In this document: piece after piece, positions 20,771-33,014 of the stretch
Layout: the number at the start of each line of letters is the position of its first letter
Numbering within the stretch: position 1 is the stretch's first letter
Assembly (NCBI GenBank): GCA_037367405.1
Contig: JAZKJV010002332.1
Location: forward strand, 655,679 to 719,678
Reading direction: 5' to 3'
Source: Ottelia alismoides
Taxonomy: Eukaryota; Streptophyta; Magnoliopsida; Alismatales; Hydrocharitaceae
DNA: 64,000 nt
The notes under the pieces: generated by a model
Seen by the model: the letters and a program-made list of their open reading frames with translations, nothing else
Databases searched by the model: none
What the model was told of the DNA's origin: nothing
Translations under genes and position numbers: made by a program

Positions 20771-21500
20771 ATCCATGATTAAGATATTGTACTTGCAGTT
20801 GGACACATATTGTATGTGGTTGCAAGTGCAAGTTTCCTCATAATAATGAGGAGTGACAATTAAATAGACAATAGGACTACAACCCTTGGCTTTATATGTC
20901 TCTATAGTCTTGATCTCTCATCGAATGTACTTTGGAAGTGGCATGTCAATGATGATCGTAACTGTCGAATAATCCTTATAAAATCAAAGAAGATGTTTTG
21001 TCATGCATATGTGCTCTTGATATTTTATCATGAATGACATGGTTCTCTGCATCATACAAAATGGTGGATCTATAAGAGATTATGTATTCAAAATGTTTGA
21101 GTACCTGCTTGAACCTAAGTCTTTAAGAGATGAGATGTATGTAGATATAATGAGTGTCATCATTCTACTATCTATACTCTAGTCATTCATGAAACTTCAT
21201 ATATATTGTATGAATTGAATGAAGCATGCATAAATGTTGAATAGCTCTTATATTGAAATATTTTGAATTCAGCATAAGAGATCCTTCGCCTTAAACAATG
21301 GTTGTTTATAGATGAAGGGAGCGCAATGGAAGCATGGGTTGGATCCAAGTAAGAAGGAAAGTCAAAGAGTTGGCCATACTTCTATGACTTCCACATGACA
21401 TCCAAAGAGTTGGATGAATGCTAATACTGCAATAAGCTGATGTATTGATATTGTGATTATCTAGAATATCTTGGATCCTTAGAGAAGGACTTGGATAGTG
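20771..21500 (+). pseudogene. copia gag remnant
   Basis: Translation of the plus strand at about 21059-21240 gives a run such as SIRDYVFKMFEYL followed by DEMYVDIMSVIILLS. This resembles the part of copia gag in which the usual pattern is a VREHVLKM-like helix and then a leucine-rich segment about drawing out small steps. It is broken by stops at once. The first 290 bases hold nothing I recognise. The gag start should lie on the far side of the E1 insertion. Confidence 0.6.
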
Positions 21501-22090
21501 CATCGGAATAACCTACATTTAATTGTTGAAATTGACTTTCTTATATGATAAGATCAAAGTCTAATAATTGTATCTCATTCTTATAATAACACTTGCAATT
21601 GGTTGCATATGTATTAGAAGATTATAAAATTTGATTTTAAGTTTAATAGTCATCCACATGGATATTGATGCAATTGTTGCAACAATCTCTATTGGATAGA
21701 TGGACTTGTTATTTTCAGTGGGAGATCCCTTCGTCGTAGACAATGTCTCTATGACCTAGATATTAGAATACACTCATTGTTTATTTCTAAATGTTGGAAA
21801 TAAACATGAATTCTGTAATAGATGTATCATAAAGAGTTATAACAGAGATATTTCAGATAGTAATCTAAAATCTAGTGGACTCTACTAAACTAGAAAATTA
21901 ATGAATGGTTCATTACATTTCTAATATTGAAATTAAACCTTAAAAGATCAATAGGATAATGAAGACCATTTGACAATGATCTGGCATCAAGCCTTGGATA
22001 TTTGTCTATTTATGAGATCAATGGACGAGTAAGAGATGGAACTTTAGATTGTTTGAAATTTCATATCTTACATACTTATGAATATTGTAT
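21501..22090 (+). other. decayed copia internal sequence, no motif recognised
   Basis: By position this should cover the end of gag, the zinc knuckle, protease and the start of integrase. I could not identify any of their motifs with confidence. Stops occur in all frames. Confidence 0.45.
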
Positions 22091-22420
22091 TCAAAGTAGA
22101 AAATGTCCAAAGCACCCTTCTCTGGGAATGATGTAGTATGTCGAGGTATTCAAGATCTCATACATATTGATGTGTGTGGATCATCTATATCAAATTATAC
22201 ATAAATGATATGTGATATCCATTGATGATTATTTGTGATATGAGTTTTCTTCCCTTCATCGTAGAAACCTTTGAAATGTTCAAAGATTTCACAATTTTGG
22301 TTTATAATCAAAGTTTGATGGAAGATTAAGTGAATTTGATCTAATCAAGGTAGATTGTACCTATTAGATGAATTCAAAGAATACCTTATAGAGTAAGGAA
22401 TATCACTAAAATAAATAGAG
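22091..22420 (+). pseudogene. copia integrase remnant
   Basis: A short reading near 22095-22180 gives KMSKAPFSG, then DLIHIDVCG (22154-22180). This fits the copia integrase region around the first catalytic aspartate (family pattern D-L-V-H-x-D-V-C-G-P). Several stops follow within 60 bases. The second aspartate and the glutamate could not be placed. In an intact element this enzyme would insert the cDNA into the genome. Confidence 0.75.
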
Positions 22421-22820
22421 TTGTAGGGAGATACAACTGGATCATGTATGACATGATTGATCAATGATGAATCTTAGCATAATTACCTCTTAGTTTCCAA
22501 GGTATATATGACTACAATATATATCATTAATAAAGTTCCATGCAAGTAAGCTGGAATCTAGCACAAGAGAGTGCTACTTCATTAGGAAAATAAAGGATGG
22601 TATTGGATACCTACTTTATGACCTTGAGATTCTTAAAAGATTTCATATCTAAGAATGCGATTCTTAGATGATGAGATTCTTGAGAATCAAGATGAAAATG
22701 AAGTAAAGGAACTCATTTTAGTCTTGAGAAGATAATGAGGCTCCTAAAATTGGAAACTAAAAGAACAATTAAAGATGAAACACTAATACATCTTCAAATA
22801 AGTTTGAGGATGGATTCCAT

Positions 22821-23450
22821 GTGTCAATTGAGTCTGACAATGATCTGACTTCATGTGATGAAGCTTCTGAAGATCATAGCATGGAAAGATGGATGTTAAC
22901 AATAAAGTCTAAAGTAGACTTCATATACAAATGTCTTATATGGACCCTCGAGGATCCACCTATATGGGTAAGACCCAATAAGGTGGAGATGGATCTTCAA
23001 AAGAAAGAGGGAACCTGATGAGAAGGTAGAGACCTTTACAGCATGGTTCGTAGCAATGAGCTATACACCGAAGAGAAGACATCGCTTGCGATGAGACTTG
23101 CTCTTCAATGATCATGCTTGAACCCATCAGAATATTGCTAACTATAGCTACACAACTTGACTTTGACATCTTTAAGATGAAAGTCAATATTGCATTTCTC
23201 CATGAATACTTCTCTGAGGACATTCACATGAAGCAACCACATGGCTTCATGGTTGAGGAAAGCAAAGAGTGCAAGCTAAAGAAACTCCATCCATGGACTC
23301 AAATAAGCTTCTTATAGTTGGAACATCATATATGAAAAATTATAAATGTTATAATTTTAGATAGAATCTTGATGAACCATGTGAAGCTTAGTGGGAGTGC
23401 ATTGTGTTCATCGTGCTAAATGTAGATAATATCCTAATCATTTGGAATGA
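22821..23450 (+). pseudogene. copia reverse transcriptase remnant
   Basis: The beginning (22900-22990) reads VDFIYKCLIWTLEDPP, matching the copia RT entry motif around a W-T-L-V-x-P-P pattern. The next part (about 23108-23290) contains SIRILL-like and FDIFKMKVNIAFLHEYFSED, matching the block that holds the first catalytic aspartate (family MDVKTAFL); here it reads MKVNIAFL, so that aspartate is changed to lysine. The YVDD box is NVDN at 23419-23430. Frames switch between segments. Two of three catalytic positions are lost, so the enzyme is dead. Confidence 0.85.
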
Positions 23451-23589
23451 TATAAGGATAATAATAAGTGTTTTATAATTTGGTTGTTCCATACCTTGAG
23501 ATATGATCTCAGGAATACATCTTAGATATTAGTTCTGAAGTTGTTCCGAAGCAAAGAAAAGAGGGTATTGGGACCGTTACATTAGTGGT

Positions 23590-24272
23590 ACACCTTGGAT
23601 ATTTCCATTTTCTCGAAAAATTCCAAGAAATGCTTCTTTCCCTCAAGATATGGTACTGACCTTTCTAAAGGGATAGCACCTCAAGGAGTTGAGGAGTTGA
23701 ATGCTAAAACTGCTTGCCCTTGTGCATCAGTTACGAGAAGCCAAGTGTATGCTATATATGTACAAAAATCAGATGTCTGCTAGGCAGTGGGAGTAGTAAA
23801 TTGTTACTAATCCTACTATGGAGATAAAACACTTGATTGCAAAAATAACAATATCTTCAAAGATGACAAGACTTTAGAGATAGTGATCTGCAAGTATTAT
23901 CTTCAAGAAATTAAGACTTTATAGATGGAGATCTAAAAGGTCTTAACTACGAATACCTTAGGAGATAGAGATCTCCAGGAATAAGGGTATTCTGATAAGG
24001 ATAATAGAAATTACATACTGGTTATAATAGTTATTGAGTTGTAGTGTCAAGCACACTATAACTAAACAAGATTAAGTTTTGGTTTCATAAGATGCAACAT
24101 TCGCATTGGATGCGAGCACTGTTACTATGGGATATGCAAGTATTGTAAAAGGACTTGGCATAGTCTCTTGGGAACAGAGTGACTGATCAGCTTACCTAGC
24201 TATTTTTCTAAATAGCTTATAATTATCACATGAGTGAGGGTTTACATGATTAGCCCATTAATGGCTCTTTGG
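23590..24272 (+). pseudogene. copia RT tail and RNase H remnant
   Basis: At about 23595-23780 the reading includes GTDLSKGIAPQGVEELNAK and ends with YVQKSDVC, like the copia RT-RNase H link around an A-x-G-S-L-M-Y-A pattern and TRPD. Further on, a stretch near 24020-24060 resembles the area around the RNase H SKQ motif. There are stops throughout. Position next to the polypurine tract supports the assignment. Confidence 0.6.
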
Positions 24273-24285
24273 GCTAGTGGGAGAT
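24273..24285 (+). promoter_or_regulatory. copia polypurine tract
   Basis: GCTAGTGGGAGAT directly precedes the LTR start TGTTGG. A GTGGGAGAT(T) purine tract before TGTTGG is the common plant copia arrangement. Confidence 0.8.
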
Positions 24286-26883
24286 TGTTGGACACGCGAG
24301 CCCACGACGAGCCATTATGCAATAAATGTTATTGCGAATATCATTCCCTGATCTGAAATGAAGAATAAATAATTTGCATAATAGCTCCCTTAGTACAATT
24401 AGGGTTATGTACCATGGCCATCTTGATGATCATACAACTGTTTATTCAATTATTGAATTATAGAGGCTGGTGCTATGATGAATATCTAAAGAGTTAGATT
24501 GAGAACTCATCAAGCACCGTCAAATGATTATTAAGAGAGGATTTCCAGCTTGAGTAGGAGATCACAATCCTTTCTCATAAGGTTGATATCTAACCGACCT
24601 CTTGACGCAGGTCTTCTGCATAGGAATAGAGATTCAGAGGTGTTAGATAAGTTAAGTCAAAGATTTGACTTAACGAGATCGAGATAACCAAAGTCCTATG
24701 TCGTATACTATCACGATATAAGCACGCATCCTCTGACCGGAGATAGATGTGTTGCTATATGTCTGAGTATGTACATTTGGCAGAACAATAGGTTGATGAC
24801 CTAATCACGGTCTATACACCGGTGCGCTGGTGTGCATGCAAGGGCATATGAGTAATACGATCTCTCAAAGGGATCATACAGGTTCATTTCATGGACCAGA
24901 ATACATGAGCTCACTCATGAGATATTGGGAAGAATTAAATTCCATGCATGGTTGTCTCACTTTGGAAGCTTGACAGAATTTGTAGGTTTGATATATACTT
25001 TTGGAAAGTATATGATCAACACTTGGGTATGATATATTCTTTTGGAAAGTATATGCTCAATACCAACTCCCAATTGTCAAATGAGAAACTTAATGATAAA
25101 TCCCTGAAGTAGACATTGTAAAATTGATCTTATACTTCGATTTTATCTAGGTCTTCCAGTTTGCAGGATGTACAAGTATTCGGAATACTTGAGGGTGATG
25201 TGATCATAAACGATTGTATAACCATGACGCTTCCATTCCTAGGGAGTGATGAAACGGGTATGTATTTTAATGAATCCTCTCAATAGAGAAGTAATCTAAT
25301 CTTGGTCCAAATATTGGACATTGATCTGAATGTGATTCAGATGCAATGAGAAGATCAGATCTACGGCCTTGATTTAATCAAGCATCTATGGGAGGTCCAC
25401 AAGATCTGGATTTGAGATGTGATCTCAATATCCCAGTCACTATACGTGGAACAATACAATCGCCCTGTCCTTATCTCCAAGTATCCGCGGAGAAAGCGCA
25501 TTATCCATGAAAGAGTTTAGGATTATTTCATTGGTGATATATGTATTTGAGCATTTATAAAATGGATAATTAAATGTGATTTAATTATCATGAATAATAT
25601 GAATTTGATTCATATTATGCGGAGAGTTATGTAAGATAATTAAATGTGATTTGATTATCAAAGATGTGAATAATGTGAATGTGATTCATATTATTTGGGC
25701 ACATCAGAAATGAGATCCAAGATGATTAAATGTGATTTAATTATCATGTATATGAATAATGTGGATATCACTATCCATATTAATCATATATATTATAGAT
25801 GTAGTTTATAATATATAAGAGAGAGAAATTTGTAATTTACATTTGTTAATTAAATGTTGATGTGAATTTGATTCACATTGGACAGTTAATTGAAAATGTA
25901 ATTCACATTTTATTTTGGGTTGTGAATGTGATTCAAAATTTTCCAATGGCTAGACTGCAATATTCACAAAATAATTATGAATTATTTTTGTTGAATAATT
26001 TACGAAAAGTGTTGTGGTAAATCTTAGAGATTTCCATGGAATAATGTAATCTCATGAGATCTCATGAGATTACATGAGATTGCCACAAAATCCCATATTA
26101 TGGAAGGAGGCAATCTTCATTCCATAATCTCCATGTTTGATTGATTTAGTTTGGGATTAAATCATATTGATTATCAATATATATTTAACCTAAATTAAAT
26201 TTATTGTTGTTGGTTTTTACCAAAAAAAATCTTAGCCATTAAAAGAAACACAAATCCATGTGAGCCATTGGATTTGTGTTGCCCATGGATTGAAATACAT
26301 GGATACCAAAATATTATAAATAGAAGGGCATCCCTTGCTCTTCATATGCTAATGAGAACATAAGTCTCTCTCTCTATACACACCATCCCCCTCTCTCTCA
26401 TATGGCCGTCCACCATGGATGCCCTAGAGAGAGTGTCCATTACCGCAGCATCATCGTTATGCTACCGGACTGTTTGCTCGTGGATCTCTGTCTCCTTCGG
26501 TGCACCTCGCTCGTGAAGAAGACGTCAGATCTCGTGTATTGAGATCAAGATATTCGTCGCTTGGATCATCAAGATGGATTGCGAGGAGCACGTGTTTCAT
26601 CAACACGCTCGCAAACGTCTCCTCCATCGGATCGGAATTGAGACAGGAGGTCTCTTTGTTTAGAGACTCGATCACAACCAAGCTTCAAGAGGTAACCCTA
26701 ATACTTTTTTGTGGTTTAGATGAAATGATCTGAGAAGTGTTCTTGGATCATATGGTTTCATCGCATGAAAATGTTTTAAAATTCTGCTGCATCGAGCAAC
26801 TAGTGCGACTAGTCGCTCCCGATCGCATATGATGCGATCCTCACGCTTTTGTGATGCGCTTAAGGATATCCCCATATCCTTCA
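24286..26883 (+). repeat. Ty1/copia 3' LTR, complete, 2.6 kb
   Basis: It starts TGTTGGACACGCGAGCC after the polypurine tract and ends CCATATCCTTCA at 26883, where an older copy of the same LTR takes over in mid-sequence. It carries the hairpin series (about 25560-25960), the 30-bp palindrome (26045-26074), a CT tract (26365-26400) and the ATGGCCGTCC stretch (26402). The same start occurs at 63565. At 2.6 kb it is long for a plant copia LTR. I could not assign a lineage. Confidence 0.87.
26045..26074. repeat. perfect 30-bp palindrome, right LTR copy
   Basis: Identical to 978-1007. Both LTRs of the element have kept every base. Confidence 0.95.
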
Positions 26884-29014
26884 GGAGACTCATCACTGGG
26901 TCAGAGATTTGAGTTAATGAGATCGAGATAACCAAGTCCTACATCGTATACTGTCATGATATAGTCACATATCCTCTGACCGGAGATAGATGTTTTTCTA
27001 TATGTCTAAGTACGTCCATTTGGCAGACCAATAGGTTGATGGCCTACTCAAGGTCTATACATCGATGATATGGTGTGCATATGAGGGCATATGAGTGATA
27101 TGATCTCTCCAAGGGATCATACAGGTTCACTTGTGAATCAGAAGACATGAGCTCACTCATAAGGTTTTAGGACCGATCAAATTCCATGCATGATCGTCTT
27201 GATTTGGAAGTATGACAAGAATTTGAAGGTATGATATATGATTTTTGGAAAGCATATAATCGATACCAACTTCCTATGACCGAATGAGAAACATCATGAC
27301 AAAACCCTGAAGATGTCTTCGGGTTTATTATTGATCTTCCAATAAGTAGGATTAGGAATACATAAGGCTGATGTGATCATAAGAGATTGTATAACCATGA
27401 CGCTTCCTTTCAAAGGGAGTGAGGAACAAGTCTGTATTTTATTGACTCCACTCAGTAGAGAAGTTATCTGATCTTGGTCCAAATGTTGGACATTGATCTG
27501 AATGTGATTCAGATGCAATAAGAAGACTATATTTATAGTCTTGATTTAATCAAGCATCTATGAAAGGTCCATGAGACTTGGATATGAGATGTGATCTCAA
27601 TAACCAAGTCACTATATGCGGAACATATAATCACCCTATCCTTGTCTCCAAGTTTTTGCGGACAAAGTGCATTATTCTTGAAAGAGTTCAAGAATAATTC
27701 CATTGTTAAATTGTATCCAAGCATTGAGAAATGGAAAATTAAATGTGCTTTCATTATCATGAGTAATGTATGATTTATATTATTTTGATGCATGAAAATG
27801 ATGATCCAATATAATTAAATGTGATTTATTTACTATAAAAAAGAATAATGTGGATAGCATTATCCAAATTATTCATATATATTATAAATATGACTTATAA
27901 TATATTGGAGAGAGCCAATTGCAATTTAAATTTGTTTATTGTGTTGATGTGAATTGGATTTACATTAGAAAATTAATTGAAAATATAATTTATATTTTTT
28001 TGGATTGTGAATGTGATTCATAAATTTCCAATGGCATGATTGCAATGTTCACAAAATGATTATGAATTATTTGTGTGAATAAATTTGCAGCAAAAACTCT
28101 TTGCAAAATATTAGGAAATCTATGGGATAATGTAATCTCATGAGATGAAGAGGTGATGGCGACCTTCCACCTAGATGTGGTGGACGGCCACGAAGTCCTA
28201 ATTGGAATTGGTGGTTGTCCCCCCTCTTTATGGGAAGAGGCTAACCTCCTTCCATTTATCTCCATGAATAATTGAATTTGAATTAATTTATATTGATATC
28301 ATTAAATATATATTTAATTTAATTTAATTAATTATCGTCGTGTTTTTACAACAAAATCATGGCCACTAAATTAATCAAAAATCAATCTCGACCATTGATT
28401 TTGTGTTGTCCATGGATTGAGATCCATGGACTCCCAAAATACTATATAAGAAGAGGCAACCTTACTCCTCAAATTACAACAACTATTTCTCCCTCTCTCT
28501 CTCTCATTCTCAAGCCCCATTCCACCCTCTCTCTCCATCTTAAGTGGCCATCTGACCCTAGAGAGAAGGTCAACGATGTTGTCACATTGTCATTGTGTTG
28601 CTGCCTCGACTACTCATGGATCTCCGTCTCCTTCAGTACGCCTCTCTTGTGAAGAAGATACTTGATCTCATAAGATTTTATCAAGAGATTCATCGCTTGG
28701 ATAAACAACTCGAATTGTGAGAAGCATGCGATTCATCTCCGCGCTCGCAAGCGTCTCCTCCTACAGATTAGACTTGAGACATGAGGTCTCTTTGTTTAGA
28801 AACACCATCACAACCACACTACAAGATGTATTCTTTTATCTAGTATGTAGTTTATATGAAATGGTCCGAGAAGTGTTCTTTTATCATGTGGTTTCATCGT
28901 TTAATTTTTTTAATTCCAATGTACCGAGCAACTAGTACGACTAGTCGCTCCTGATCATGTAAGATGCGATCCTCATGCTGTTGTGATGTGCTTAAGGATT
29001 CTTCCATATCCTTT
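26884..29014 (+). repeat. older Ty1/copia LTR fragment, 5' part missing
   Basis: From its first base this aligns with the copia LTR starting about 355 bases in (compare 24640 onward), and it ends with a diverged version of the LTR end near 29014. It differs from the adjoining LTR by many substitutions and indels and keeps only half of the 30-bp palindrome. The simplest reading is that the younger copia element inserted here, leaving the first 355 bases of this LTR to the left of the window. Confidence 0.8.
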
Positions 29015-30357
29015 ATAAATAATGGCAAGGGAAAGGCCTGGGCTGAGCTCCAGAGGAGCTCGGGACTTCGCACATCATGCTCGGCTGGAGCATGGAGCTC
29101 GGGTAGCCACTTGGATGCGTTATGAAAAGGCCGGAGACATGGGTCAACACCAATGCATGTGAGGGGTCGTCAGCCCTCGATACTTCGCTCCTCTATCACA
29201 AAAATAAGGATAGGGCCTAGCCCTTGGCCAGTAAATAGTGGATGAGTTGAAATTTGGGCATAGGCGAAGGTTTTAAAGGAGGAGTTCCAGCCAATACTTG
29301 AGGTGGCGGGGGGTTTTATAATTGTCAATGTTGGCCGTAGGAACAGGATCGTTGTGCGTTTGATGGCCAAGTGAAGATGGTAACAATAGGGCTTCATGGG
29401 AGTGTCATTAGGTTGTGGAGAGGCAACAAAGTGATGTTGTTAGAATGGAAGGGGAGTGGTGGTCAGCGAGTATTTCGTGGGAGAGATAAGGCGTTATTAA
29501 GGTAGGCGATGAGCAATGACTGTTAGATCGTGTGATCCAACAATCACAAGGAGGGTGCAATGGAGCAGGCCAGGTCTGATCTGATGATCTGATCCAACAA
29601 TAGGGAATGAGGCACGATTGAGCAGTCAGGATGTGAGTTAGGGTGTCATCCTATTGTGGTGAAAGAGGTGGAGACGTGGAAGAAGCGAAGATGTTGGATG
29701 CCACACCATCCAACGGTTTAGATTAAGCAGGAAGGAGTGGCTAAGATCAAATCAGATCCGGTTGGATCGTGCGGCTGAGAAGCGAGCAGAGGTGTGCGAT
29801 CAGGATGAGGCCCAGAAGAGGGATGAGACAACATAGATGAAGGAGGGTAAGCATGGGGAGAGGGCAACATGGCAGCTCCAGAGAGTGCCACATGGCCTAA
29901 TGGATTTATTCAAAAATAGGAAAATAAGGAGAAATTTGAAATAAATAAATGTAAGCAAATTATCAAAAAGTCATAACATAAAAGGTGTACATCCTGGGGA
30001 GATCTATAAGTTTCATGTTGGACAAAAAGTCAAAAGAGGTTTAATAAACAAAGCAAAAATTTTTAGAGTATTTTTAATGAATAAAAATACCACAGTTTAA
30101 TTCTTTTGCATTTTTGTATTTTTTATTTTTTTAAATCCAAAATAAATATGTACAATACTTAATATATTTTTTTGCTATTTTTAATAATAAGAAGATAAAG
30201 AAATTAAAGATAATAAAAGGGGTTATTTTCATACAATAATTAGGTACAAATAAATTGTTAATTGTTAATAAAAGTGTATTATTGATATTTTTTATTGATT
30301 TATAAAAGCTTAGAGGATAATAAGAAGATATAGTAATGATCCATCAGAGATTCATCA
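29015..30357 (-). repeat. E4: truncated Athila-type LTR
   Basis: A GC-richer part (29030-29900) is followed by an AT-rich part and the end GATTCATCA at 30357, the same order and terminus as the E1 and E2 LTRs. The first 2 kb or so are missing, cut at the copia LTR. Directly after the LTR end the sequence jumps to a spacer block (TAGTGTAGCCAC) that lies about 480 bases further in E1, so the polypurine tract has been deleted. Confidence 0.65.
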
Positions 30358-31870
30358 TAGTGTAGCCACTTATCCTAGGATGTTTGATCAGTGTAGTCAA
30401 GTCATCCAACTAGAGGCTCACATGTATCTTTGACTTTGAAGCACAAGCTTGCTTATTGAATACATAATCCGATGAGAATTCATTTTTCTTTGATTTCCCC
30501 GCCTATTCTTTTTGGAGTTTTTGATTTTTGTATTTTTTTAATACTATATACAACTACATTTACATATGGTCTTTTTCCTCTTGAGCCAGTAGACTATCCT
30601 TCTTTTGAAGAATTATTGTGATCCATAGCCTCCTACCCTTGGACTTCATCACTACTGGATCAATTTGGGCTACACTGGCTACATATTATGACGTTGTATG
30701 TTTCCATTCGCTTGTGTCTCATGCTAGTAAATCCATCCCTCTACTACTTCAACTGAGTTGAGAACAGTGTAAGGAGCAGGTGTCCAAGTTAGGTTACTAT
30801 CAATAAGAGTCATGTATATGTTTCAAAATATTCTACTTAGGTAGTCAAGATGACATATGAACTGTCTTGTGGTCTCAATGAATTAAGTCTAGTGACCTGA
30901 AGCACCTCCAAACCAGTTCCTATAAGGTTCCAGTGATTAAGTGGATTAATGTCCAACGAATCTCCAATCTTCGGAATTTACTTAGACTAGTTCAATGATT
31001 ATCATCAATCCAAAAAATGAAAATATTATGTAATGAAAAGGAAATCTTTTTGTGAAGCTATTTTCATATTTTTTTAACTTTTATGGTATTTTTAAAAAGT
31101 TTTGTAAATTTTTATGCAATTTTTGAACATCATTTTGCAAATTTTATAGGTTTTTGCAAATTTTGAAAATTTTAGGCGATTTCTTTCAATAAGGGTTAAT
31201 GAAAGAAGTATGTTCAGATATTTATACGGGAGTGCATGCGAATTTACAAGGTGTTAAATTTAAACTAGGAGTTTGTACAAGAGTTTGTAATTATTTACAG
31301 ATTTTATACAAGGGTTATATAAACATATAAAAATGCTATTTGATAATTATATACAAGATTCTCAAATAGTTTGAACATATTTTTGCAATCACTTTGAAAG
31401 CTTTATTTTTCAAATAATTTTGACAAACTCTTTAAAAACATTTACAAAGTTTGAAAATCATTTTGCAAAGATTTTTCAAACGTATAGATTTTAAAAATAC
31501 TTCTACTATCATTTTCCAAATCATTTGCAAACTGGATTTTCAAAAATTTTATTCGGATAAATGAAACAAATTTTTATAGCGGATTTGCAAAGTTTTATAT
31601 AAAGGTTTGGAAACATTTTGCAAAAAGATTTTCAAATGATTTCAAAAGATTTTTCAAGCCAATTTACAACCATTTTTTCAAATCATTTTACAAAACATTT
31701 TTAAACCAATTTATTAATCATATTTGCAAAGAATTTTTAAAAATAATTATACATATTTATAATGTATTCTTTACATTTGATTTATTGTATATTCTTATCC
31801 ATGTAGTATTTTAGCCATATTATTTAAAAATATGAGGTTTATGGTTAAAGTATATGCAATGTATTTATGA
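30358..31870 (-). other. E4: 3' spacer of a truncated Athila-type element
   Basis: This is homologous to the E1 spacer at 7110-8237. It includes TTTTTCCTCTTGAGCCAGTA with its flanks (30571-30625) and then a long AT-rich section of TTTGCAAA and TTTACA repeats. No reading frame. Confidence 0.75.
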
Positions 31871-32345
31871 CCCCCGTATACTTATCCTGAGCTATGTCCT
31901 CATAATAATCGAAAGAGAAAATGGAAGACATAACTTGTGCTGAATAAGAAAGTCTATACTATAGTGACTAAATAAAAAATGAGAAGTCGATCGTCCCCCT
32001 ATACATAGGATCAAGTATTCCTAAGTATAGCAGATTGTATACAAAACATGGAGGATCGAGGGTTAGAATGAACAAATCACAGCTCGGCATGTCTCCCCTT
32101 ATACTGAGAGTAAAAGATCCCTAAGTATAATAGAAGTAAGGATACATGCATGCGGAACGAAAATGAAAATAAAAAAAATAAAAATGAGAAATTAGAGCTG
32201 GGAATGAACATATCACTCCCCATATACTTATGGTAAGAGATCACTAAGTATAAGCAACAACATGAGTAATGAAATGGAATGAAGAATGAATATTTGGCTC
32301 ATGCACCTACTCTATACTTAGGATAAAGCACATCCTAAGCAAGGA
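31871..32345 (-). repeat. E4: array of decayed PPT-like hairpins
   Basis: Five imperfect versions of the hairpin seen in E1 occur near 31871, 31996, 32095, 32215 and 32310. For example, CTATACATAGGAT pairs with ATTCCTAAGTATAG near 32000-32035. The arms carry more mismatches than in E1 and E2, as expected for an old copy. Confidence 0.75.
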
Positions 32346-32639
32346 AAGCACACGGATCAAGGCGGACAAGAGAAACAATATATGGAAAGGAAATAAACGA
32401 TAGTGAGAATATACAAGGCGATCAATGTAAAGTGATCAAGAAGGTAGAAATTGTACCTTCTTGCATGACTTTGGACACTAGAAGAATCAACTCATGAGAT
32501 TCTATCGGAACAAGAAGATCCATGTCCCTAATGGTAAAAAGTAAAGAGTCTCTCGCTTTTGGCATTGATGGCCCACCTCTTCGAATCAGATTTTTTCATT
32601 CGGAGGGGCGACTGAGATCAAATGTATATACCTGGTGCT
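32346..32639. other. junction between E4 spacer and chromovirus-like pol scrap
   Basis: No clear motif. The left half continues the E4 3' spacer. The right half may still belong to RNase H of the pol scrap, but I could not align it. Confidence 0.4.
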
Positions 32640-33010
32640 CGCACCGTCCACTTGTATTTCACATCCTTCTTAGTAAGTTGAGTGAGAGGTAGTATTTCAC
32701 ACCCTTCAGCTCCGAAGCTCAATGGGTGTTCTTGGTTCCTCTCATTTCGAGACAGCCCTTTGTCGTATCTACAACAATTCCAGCTCCTGACACTAGGTCA
32801 CCTAGAAAGGTGAACTCTTTCAAACTAGCGCACTTTCTTCATTTTGCATATTGTTTATGTTTCCGGAGGTGCACCTGCACACTTCTTCTCCGTCGGTGCA
32901 AGACATCATATCTAAAGACTGCCATGTAAACGATGTCTAGATGGTCTTGTTCATCATGTCCTCCATGGTGCATTAGTCAATCCAAAAGGTTAAGGAAGGT
33001 CTCACTTCCC
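32640..33010 (-). pseudogene. Ty3/gypsy chromovirus-type pol scrap (RT to RNase H)
   Basis: On the minus strand, 32648-32689 reads PLTQLTKKDVKYKW. Upstream, about 32770-32905 reads HLRKHKQYAK, a stop, then RKC, and next FTFLGDLVSGAGIVVD. Further upstream there are traces of a PFGLTNAP block (about 32975-32993) and EDMMNK (about 32951-32968). These fit the end of reverse transcriptase in chromoviruses (pattern LREHxLYAKxxKC and FLGHVVS) and differ clearly from the Athila wording in E1. It has stops and frameshifts and is cut at 33010-33014 by the E2 insertion. Confidence 0.8.
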
Positions 33011-33014
33011 CTAT
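33010..33014. repeat. putative target-site duplication of E2, left copy (CCTAT)
   Basis: CCTAT precedes the LTR and CCTAC (51344-51348) follows the other one, with one transition apart. This fits an old 5-bp duplication, but a chance match cannot be excluded. Confidence 0.6.
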
